Positions 1-4,059 of a DNA stretch of 10,407 bases are shown here, piece after piece. This DNA is from Clostridium sp. CAG:411 (GTDB lineage Bacteria > Bacillota > Clostridia > Lachnospirales > Lachnospiraceae): contig FR899674.1 of the NCBI GenBank assembly GCA_000437275.1, positions 17,578-27,984 of the forward strand, read 5' to 3'. How positions within the stretch are numbered: the stretch's first letter is position 1; every line of letters begins with the position of its first letter. The notes under the pieces are model-generated. The model worked only from the letters and a program-made list of their open reading frames with translations, searched no databases and was not told the origin of the DNA. The position numbers were made by a program, and so were the translations under genes.

Positions 1-2
1 AC

Positions 3-32
3 CATCCACGACAATGTCGTGGATGTTTTTTT
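3..32 (+). terminator. Intrinsic terminator at left edge
   Basis: CATCCACGA (3-11) pairs with TCGTGGATG (17-25) around a 5-base loop, followed by seven T at 26-32. The T tract is on the plus strand, so it best ends a plus-strand transcript entering from outside the window. It lies against the stop codon of the minus-strand SEC-C gene (31-33). The same hairpin may also serve that gene, but the bases that would show a minus-strand T tract lie outside the window. Confidence 0.8.
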
Positions 33-537
33 ACTGTACCTTTCCACAGCAGAATTTATATTTTTTACCACTTCCACATGGACATGGCTCATTTCTACCC
101 ACTTTTTTATCTTTAATCACAGTACCTGACATCTTTTGCTCTTTATATAATTCTGATCTTCTCTCTTTTGTCAGTAATGTATCCCAAGCTGGCAATTCAT
201 ATAACCAATCTGCTCTAGCAGCTACCATATTGTAATATAACTTTTCTTTATCAAAACCTAAATTAACCTGTGTATCAGCTTCCATAGTTTCAATTGGATT
301 TTCCTCTTTCAAACTTTCGTTAATTCCATCAAGGAAACCAACCATGATTGTTAAATCAACACCATATTTATTTGCCAATTCTTCAACAGTTCCTGTTACA
401 ACTTCATCTGGATTGGCTAAAAGCTGTTCATAAATCCCCTTTTCCAAGTTAAAATATGTAGCCCAAAACATTTGTCCTTTTTTTGTATTTGCTTCTTGTC
501 CGTAGGCGAACTGACGCCACTGTGTTAATAAACTCAT
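31..537 (-). CDS. SEC-C metal-binding motif protein, 168 aa
   Basis: This is a small soluble protein of unknown function. Its C-terminal tail is a textbook SEC-C motif: GRNEPCPCGSGKKYKFCCGK at residues 147-166, with the zinc ligands Cys152, Cys154, Cys163 and Cys164 (CxC-x8-CC). The same motif sits at the C terminus of SecA, where it binds zinc and contacts SecB and ribosomes, but nothing else here resembles SecA. Residues 1-145 are mostly helical and acidic with several aromatic residues, and show no enzyme motif. There is no signal peptide or membrane segment, so it is probably cytoplasmic. The ATG at 535-537 is supported by AGGA (minus strand, plus 545-548) at 7-base spacing and by a good promoter just upstream. 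It appears monocistronic. A metal-dependent adaptor or chaperone-like role is a guess from the motif only. Stand-alone SEC-C proteins of this size are common in Lachnospiraceae. Confidence 0.9.
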   Translation of the reverse strand: MSLLTQWRQFAYGQEANTKKGQMFWATYFNLEKGIYEQLLANPDEVVTGTVEELANKYGVDLTIMVGFLDGINESLKEENPIETMEADTQVNLGFDKEKLYYNMVAARADWLYELPAWDTLLTKERRSELYKEQKMSGTVIKDKKVGRNEPCPCGSGKKYKFCCGKVQ

Positions 538-585
538 CTTTCTATCCTTTCTTTCTGTAAATTATATTTCGTCACTATCCAAGTT

Positions 586-615
586 ATTATACCATATTTC
601 ACTTTATTATTTCAA
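586..615 (-). promoter_or_regulatory. Promoter of the SEC-C gene
   Basis: On the minus strand, TTGAAA (plus 610-615) is followed after 18 bases by a perfect TATAAT (plus 586-591). Transcription would start near 579, giving a leader of about 40 bases before the ATG at 537. It lies downstream of the terminator at 642-678, so the SEC-C gene does not need read-through from further upstream. Confidence 0.7.
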
Positions 616-639
616 TCTCTATTTCTTTTTATATCAAGT

Positions 640-764
640 AAAAAAAGTCGTGATACCCACTCGATACCACGACTTTTTAAGGGGAGGATAAGTATTTCAT
701 CTTTATCCTTCGTTGCAAAAACAAAGGGGGAATTTTGTTTTCGCTCCTCCGAAATATTCGGATT
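640..764 (-). ncRNA. Candidate structured small RNA with C-rich loops
   Basis: This minus-strand stretch of about 125 bases has all the parts of a stand-alone small RNA and no protein gene of normal size. A TATAAT box lies just upstream (771-776). The predicted transcript opens with a small hairpin, CCGAA/UUCGG (about 749-761). Next is an 11-bp hairpin, GCGAAAACAAA/UUUGUUUUUGC (733-743 with 715-725, one G-U pair), whose loop is AUUCCCCC. A third hairpin, AGGAUAA/UUAUCCU (703-709 with 685-691), precedes a CCUCCCC run, and the transcript ends in a strong intrinsic terminator. C-rich loops and linkers that can pair with Shine-Dalgarno sequences are typical of Firmicute trans-acting sRNAs such as RsaE/RoxS, but I do not recognise this one as a known family. 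It could instead be a leader of the SEC-C gene. It does not match T-box, tmRNA, SRP RNA or riboswitch motifs that I know. A 7-codon reading frame (677-700) lies inside it. Confidence 0.45.
642..678 (-). terminator. Strong two-way intrinsic terminator
   Basis: AAAAAGTCGTG (642-652) is a perfect 11-bp inverted repeat of CACGACTTTTT (668-678), with a 15-base loop. On the minus strand the stem runs into seven T; on the plus strand the tract is five T followed by AAGGGG. It therefore works best for minus-strand transcription coming from the 764-770 region, although no ordinary gene lies there. This is the main reason for proposing a small RNA. Confidence 0.8.
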
Positions 765-770
765 ATTACT

Positions 771-776
771 ATTATA
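771..776 (-). promoter_or_regulatory. -10 box for the candidate small RNA
   Basis: A perfect TATAAT on the minus strand is placed to start transcription near 764, a few bases before the first hairpin. No good -35 hexamer is found at 16-18 bases upstream; the sequence there is a T-rich tract ending in AGGTAGGTGAC. The promoter call rests on the -10 box and on the terminated structured region downstream. Confidence 0.4.
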
Positions 777-809
777 GTCACCTACCTAAAAAAATATACA
801 TTCTTTTTC

Positions 810-838
810 TTGTATTTCGCTCAATATGCCTTTATACT
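810..838 (+). promoter_or_regulatory. Putative promoter of the 73-aa membrane protein
   Basis: TTGTAT (810-815), a 17-base spacer, then TATACT (833-838). The -10 matches consensus in 5 of 6 bases and the -35 only in its TTG. A start near 845 would leave a leader of about 47 bases. It points away from the small-RNA promoter at 771-776. Confidence 0.5.
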
Positions 839-891
839 ATTTTAAAACGATAATGTATCTATTGATTACTTTTTTGAAAGGAACTGATTTA

Positions 892-1113
892 ATGAAAAAA
901 ATGAAACGTATTTTGGCACTGTTAGGTGCATTATTCTTTATCATTCTCTATGCTTTCACACTTATTGTGGCTATCTTTGACTTTCCATATAAAGTAGCAG
1001 TCTTACAAACCTGTATCTACTCTACTTTGTTTATTGCTCTTTTTATCGCAGCATTTACAGCCGTACTTAATTTATTAAAGAAACTAAATGGTTCTGACCA
1101 ATCTGAAAAATAA
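892..1113 (+). CDS. Small two-helix membrane protein, 73 aa
   Basis: I do not recognise this protein. It has a basic start (MKKMKR), a hydrophobic segment at about residues 7-29, a short link containing Asp30, Pro32 and Lys34, a second hydrophobic segment at about 35-62, and a basic then polar tail. This predicts a two-pass inner-membrane protein with both ends in the cytoplasm. The ATG at 892 is chosen over an upstream ATG at 826 because GAAAGGA (876-882) lies 9 bases before it. The earlier start would also put a coding region over the -10 promoter. It is monocistronic, with its own promoter and a terminator at 1129-1174. Small size, two helices and no catalytic residues could fit a membrane-complex accessory subunit or a holin/toxin-like peptide, but nothing in the context supports either. 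Confidence 0.7.
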   Translation: MKKMKRILALLGALFFIILYAFTLIVAIFDFPYKVAVLQTCIYSTLFIALFIAAFTAVLNLLKKLNGSDQSEK

Positions 1114-1128
1114 TTTTCATAAAAATGA

Positions 1129-1174
1129 CCCCAAAGAAATTTTTACACAAAAAACTTCTTTGGGGCATTCTTTT
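1129..1174. terminator. Shared terminator between convergent genes
   Basis: CCCCAAAGAA (1129-1138) pairs with TTCTTTGGGG (1156-1165) over a 17-base loop. On the plus strand a T-rich run, CATTCTTTT, follows and ends the small membrane protein transcript. On the minus strand the stem is followed by TCATTTTTATG, which ends rarA. Both genes stop within about 20 bases of the stem, so the hairpin serves both. Confidence 0.8.
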
Positions 1175-1182
1175 CGTAAGTT

Positions 1183-2508
1183 TTACTCTGCTTCTCTATG
1201 GATACGATCCATATATTCTTTTGTTTCTTCCTCTTTTCCATTTTCTGACAAATGATAAAATTTTCGTCCTACTAATTCATCTGGTAAGTATTGCTGTTTT
1301 ACATAATCATTTTTATAATCATGCGCATACAAATAACCATTTCCATGTCCTAATTTTTTTGCTCCCGGATAATGTGCATCTCGCAAATGATTTGGAATTG
1401 TCACTATCTGCTGTTCCTTCACCGCAGCCATTGCCTCGTCAATCGCAACAATAGCACTATTACTTTTAGGTGCTGTGGCAACATAGGTAGCCGCCTGTGC
1501 TAACACAATTCTTGCCTCTGGCATTCCCAAACGCTCTGCTGCCTGTGCTGCCGCTGTGGCAACCACCAATGCATTCGGATCTGCATTTGATACATCTTCT
1601 GCTGCACATATCATGATGCGTCTTGCTATAAAGGTAATGCTTTCACCTGCATAAAGCATCCTCGCCAAGTAATATACCGCAGCATCTGGGTCCGATCCTC
1701 TCATACTTTTTATAAAAGCAGAAATCGTATCGTAATGGTTATCTCCTGTTTTATCATAGCGAACTGCACGCTTTTGTATACACTCTTGTGCCACTGCCAT
1801 CGTAATATGAATTTGTCCGTCTTCCGAACGTTCTGTCGTAAGTACTCCCAATTCAATGGCATTTAAGACTTTTCTTCCATCTCCATCTGCCATTTCGCTC
1901 AGAAAATCCAGTGCCTCATCCGTAATCGTTGCATGATAAGCTCCAAGGCCTCTTTCTGTATCTGTCAAAGCTCTCATGATCAACTGTTGAATATGTTCTT
2001 TTTGTAAGGTTTTTAACTCAAATACAATGGAACGGGAAATCAAGGCTCCATTTACCTCAAAATATGGATTTTCCGTTGTTGCACCAATTAAAATAAGGGT
2101 TCCATCCTCTACAAATGGTAACAAATAATCCTGCTGCCCTTTATTAAATCTATGAATCTCATCAACAAACAAGATCGTCTTTTTTCCGTATGCCCCCAAC
2201 GTCTGCTTGGCATTTTCCACCACTGCCTCCATATCCTTCTTTCCTGCAGAGGTTGCATTAATTTGACAAAATTCTGACTTTGTAGAATTCGCAATCACCT
2301 TGGCTATTGTCGTCTTTCCTGTTCCTGGAGGTCCATAAAAAATAAGCGACTGTAATTTATCCGCTTTAATCGCCCGATACAGTAATTTATCTTTTCCCAG
2401 AATATGCTCCTGTCCAACCACTTCCTCAATTGTTCTCGGTCTTAATCTGGATGCCAGTGGACTTTCCTTTTGTAATGTATTTGTTCTCATATATTCAAAT
2501 AAATCCAT
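1183..2508 (-). CDS. rarA: Replication-associated recombination protein RarA (MgsA), AAA+ ATPase
   Basis: RarA is a cytoplasmic AAA+ ATPase related to clamp loaders and Holliday-junction helicases. It acts at stalled or gapped replication forks. All family marks are present in order: Walker A GPPGTGKTT (59-67), Walker B ILFVDEIHR (112-120), sensor 1 GATTENP (142-148), an arginine-finger-like SRS (158-160) and a sensor-2 region GDGRKVLNAIE (209-219). The MgsA C-terminal domain follows, with SAFIKSMRGSDPDAA (263-277), IPNHLRDAHYPGAK (371-384) and HDYKNDYVKQQYLPDEL (396-412). At 441 aa it matches the E. coli and Bacillus proteins in length. The ATG at 2506-2508 has GAGG (plus 2515-2518) six bases upstream. 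It is transcribed alone and is divergent from the DUF4250 gene. It looks intact. Confidence 0.97.
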   Translation of the reverse strand: MDLFEYMRTNTLQKESPLASRLRPRTIEEVVGQEHILGKDKLLYRAIKADKLQSLIFYGPPGTGKTTIAKVIANSTKSEFCQINATSAGKKDMEAVVENAKQTLGAYGKKTILFVDEIHRFNKGQQDYLLPFVEDGTLILIGATTENPYFEVNGALISRSIVFELKTLQKEHIQQLIMRALTDTERGLGAYHATITDEALDFLSEMADGDGRKVLNAIELGVLTTERSEDGQIHITMAVAQECIQKRAVRYDKTGDNHYDTISAFIKSMRGSDPDAAVYYLARMLYAGESITFIARRIMICAAEDVSNADPNALVVATAAAQAAERLGMPEARIVLAQAATYVATAPKSNSAIVAIDEAMAAVKEQQIVTIPNHLRDAHYPGAKKLGHGNGYLYAHDYKNDYVKQQYLPDELVGRKFYHLSENGKEEETKEYMDRIHREAE

Positions 2509-2544
2509 TTTCTACCTCTCCCATTAATTTTTCTTAAAATCCTT

Positions 2545-2573
2545 TTGCCATTCTCTTTCATACATGCTATACT
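2545..2573 (+). promoter_or_regulatory. Strong extended -10 promoter of the DUF4250 gene
   Basis: TTGCCA (2545-2550, 5/6 to consensus), a 17-base spacer, then TATACT (2568-2573, 5/6) preceded by the extended element TGC (2565-2567). Transcription should start near 2580, leaving about 26 bases before the ATG. It sits in the 97-base gap shared with rarA, whose own minus-strand promoter I could not place with confidence. Confidence 0.75.
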
Positions 2574-2605
2574 AACACTATAAAAAATAGAAAGGAGATA
2601 CTATT

Positions 2606-2782
2606 ATGTCAATACCAAAAGATCCCGTTATGTTGTTAAGTTATGTCAACACACAATTACGCGATCATTATTCTACGCTTGATGACTTATGCATAAGCCT
2701 TAATCTTGAAAAACAGGAAATCATTTCCTCTTTGCAGACAATTGATTATATCTATGCAAAAGATCAAAATCAATTCATTTAA
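2606..2782 (+). CDS. DUF4250-type small protein, 58 aa
   Basis: The protein begins MSIPKDPVMLLSYVN and contains TQLRDHYSTLDDLC (16-29), followed by a short helical stretch and a C-terminal NQFI. This pattern matches, from memory, the DUF4250 family of about 60-residue proteins found in many Firmicutes; their function is unknown. The arrangement (short helix, LRD, then 'LDDLC..L.L....I...L..I.Y') suggests a compact helix-turn-helix-like fold, which is inference. No signal peptide or membrane segment is present. The ATG at 2606 has AAAGGAG (2591-2597) at 8-base spacing and an excellent promoter, so a tiny but well expressed gene is likely. Its TAA (2780-2782) directly touches the stop of the convergent YigZ gene, with no terminator between them. 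Confidence 0.88.
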   Translation: MSIPKDPVMLLSYVNTQLRDHYSTLDDLCISLNLEKQEIISSLQTIDYIYAKDQNQFI

Positions 2783-3439
2783 TTAATGCACCAATATAAC
2801 TTCTTTCTCTATTCGGATATATTCCACATCCTCCTCTTCCTCCCACAAACCTTTTCCTGCTGTGGCTTCTGTCAATTTCTTTTTGAAAGAATCATACAAT
2901 GCATTGGGAAGCACAGCAATAATTCCAACCATATCGGTATAGACAGTATCCAAAATCGGTATATCCATCTCCCCCATAATATATTGAATCTTTCCCAATC
3001 CATTGTAGTCTGTTTTTAATTCAATCTTCTTTCCTTTACATCTGTCTGTGACAACCGAATTTTCAATTCCTGTCTTGGTTGCTGCTGAATATGCACGCAC
3101 CAATCCTCCAGTTCCCAAAAGTGTTCCGCCAAAATATCTAGTAACAACAACCAACGTATTATGTATATCCTCCCCTAAAAGAACCTCTAATATAGGTTTT
3201 CCAGCGGTACCAGAAGGCTCTCCATCATCACTGAAACGCTGTAATTGCTGTTTTTCCCCAATAACATACGCATAACAGTTATGTCGGGCATCCCAATACT
3301 GCTTTTTCAAGGTTTCAAGGTATTCCAATGCCTGCTCCTCTTTTGTAACAGGAAATACATGCGCAATGAAGCGGGATTTTTTCTCTACAATTTCTCCCTC
3401 TCCTCCCTGGTACACAATTTTATATGAATATCGTTCCAT
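2783..3439 (-). CDS. yigZ: YigZ/IMPACT family protein (UPF0029 + DUF1949)
   Basis: This 218-residue cytoplasmic protein matches the usual length and layout of bacterial YigZ/YvyE. The N-terminal UPF0029 (Impact) domain spans about residues 16-125. It holds KSRFIAHV (21-28), DARHNCYAY (50-58), SDDGEPSGTAGKPIL (70-84) and the family signature VVVTRYFGGTLLGTGGLVRAY (97-117). A DUF1949 domain follows at about 140-200. The eukaryotic relative IMPACT binds GCN1 in the amino-acid starvation pathway. In bacteria the role is not settled; nucleic-acid or ribosome binding has been proposed. The ATG at 3437-3439 follows AAGGAG (plus 3447-3452) by 7 bases. A weak promoter overlaps the terminator of the preceding gene. 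At the 3' end it runs directly into the DUF4250 gene with no spacer. Confidence 0.95.
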   Translation of the reverse strand: MERYSYKIVYQGGEGEIVEKKSRFIAHVFPVTKEEQALEYLETLKKQYWDARHNCYAYVIGEKQQLQRFSDDGEPSGTAGKPILEVLLGEDIHNTLVVVTRYFGGTLLGTGGLVRAYSAATKTGIENSVVTDRCKGKKIELKTDYNGLGKIQYIMGEMDIPILDTVYTDMVGIIAVLPNALYDSFKKKLTEATAGKGLWEEEEDVEYIRIEKEVILVH

Positions 3440-3464
3440 AATTTACTCCTTTAGCTTTATATTT

Positions 3465-3493
3465 AACATAGAAAAAGAGGCTATTTTCATCAA
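3465..3493 (-). promoter_or_regulatory. Possible yigZ promoter inside a terminator
   Basis: On the minus strand, TTGATG (plus 3488-3493), a 17-base spacer, then TATGTT (plus 3465-3470), each matching consensus at 4 of 6 bases. The elements overlap the hairpin at 3472-3500. The alternative is expression by read-through from the 94-aa gene upstream. Confidence 0.35.
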
Positions 3494-3500
3494 GCCCCTT
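3472..3500 (-). terminator. Intrinsic terminator of the 94-aa gene
   Basis: On the minus strand, AAGGGGCT pairs with AGCCTCTT (plus 3493-3500 with 3475-3482) through 8 bp including one G-U pair, with a 10-base loop, and runs into five T and C. On the plus strand the same position is an A-C mismatch and no T tract follows, so this terminator is minus-strand only. It ends the transcript of the gene at 3562-3846. Confidence 0.65.
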
Positions 3501-3561
3501 CCTTTTCCTACTTCTGCATAATTCTTATTCGTAAATATTATTATATCATCCTTTATGGTAA

Positions 3562-3846
3562 TTATCCACCTATTCTTTCATCTAAAAAGTCATACACAAC
3601 TTCATTTAATACACAAGGCGTAATCTGATTGCGTATTACAATATCCAATACTCTTTCTGCAACCTCTCTATCCTCTGCAAAACCCCCAGTACGTTCTTTT
3701 TCAACCAATTGTTCATCTATCTCCTTCTCTACATAGATACCATATTTTGCATATTCATCATCAAAACTTTCTAAAAAATAAGTGACTAACGCCTCTAAAC
3801 CATTGTCTTGGGTAATCACTTCAAATCCCTTACATTCCCTATTCAT
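3562..3846 (-). CDS. Uncharacterised 94-aa protein, possibly DUF6514-like
   Basis: This is a small acidic cytoplasmic protein. Residues 35-45 (YGIYVEKEIDE) form a likely beta-strand pair, and the C-terminal half (AEDREVAERVLDIVIRNQ, then TPCVLNEVVYDFL) is helical. The 'YGI.VEK ... V..VL..VIRN.ITPC.L..VV.DFL' pattern resembles what I remember of DUF6514 from clostridia; that assignment is tentative. The ATG at 3844-3846 is chosen because AAGGGG lies 7 bases upstream and a TATAAT at 3884-3889 would start transcription near 3876. That start falls after the first codon of the longer reading frame, which begins with TTG at 3906, so the longer frame is unlikely to be made. It is monocistronic and divergent from the penicillin-binding protein gene. 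Confidence 0.75.
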   Translation of the reverse strand: MNRECKGFEVITQDNGLEALVTYFLESFDDEYAKYGIYVEKEIDEQLVEKERTGGFAEDREVAERVLDIVIRNQITPCVLNEVVYDFLDERIGG

Positions 3847-3883
3847 TTTTCCACCCCTTTTTTCTATTTCTACCCCTACTAAC

Positions 3884-3889
3884 ATTATA
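3884..3889 (-). promoter_or_regulatory. -10 box of the 94-aa gene
   Basis: A perfect TATAAT on the minus strand, about 38 bases before the ATG. No good -35 is seen at 16-18 bases; a TTGAAA occurs but only 11 bases away. It is divergent from the promoter at 3968-3996. Confidence 0.45.
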
Positions 3890-3967
3890 TCGGTATTTTC
3901 TTTCAAAAAGTTACCTTTTCTCCTTTAAATATACGTTCTCTCGATTGCCACTTTTATCCATTGTTGC

Positions 3968-3996
3968 TTTACTATCTCAAAATTGTCTGCTATAAT
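3968..3996 (+). promoter_or_regulatory. Promoter of the penicillin-binding protein-tyrA operon
   Basis: TTTACT (3968-3973), a 17-base spacer, then TATAAT (3991-3996) preceded by the extended element TGC (3988-3990). Transcription would begin near 4003, giving a leader of about 57 bases in which I see no strong hairpin. Confidence 0.75.
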
Positions 3997-4059
3997 AATA
4001 CGGTATTTGCGCATAACTAAAATAAAATATATTTGTTTATTGGGAAAGGACGATTTACA

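Noticed and set aside
31..537. SEC-C gene as a SecA fragment or pseudogene
   Set aside because: It has a proper start, promoter and ribosome binding site, and the 145 residues before the motif do not resemble SecA.
642..678. CRISPR-like or mobile-element end repeat
   Set aside because: The single inverted repeat flanked by T tracts is explained as an intrinsic terminator. No repeated units, target-site duplications or transposase fragments are present anywhere in the window.
640..777. Known riboswitch, T-box, 6S, SRP RNA or tmRNA at the candidate RNA locus
   Set aside because: No T-box core, no SRP apical loop, too short for 6S or tmRNA, and no riboswitch core that I recognise. By eye only; a covariance search would settle it.
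2783..3427. Plus-strand frames of 60-77 codons opposite yigZ
   Set aside because: They are shadows of a well-conserved YigZ coding region, with no ribosome binding sites and low-complexity products.
3562..3906. Toxin-antitoxin pair formed by the 94-aa gene and a neighbour
   Set aside because: It stands alone with its own promoter and terminator, and no partner frame overlaps or adjoins it.
4033..4059. Longer penicillin-binding protein starting at 4033
   Set aside because: The codon at 4033 is TTG with no ribosome binding site; the ATG at 4060 has AAAGGA at 9 bases.
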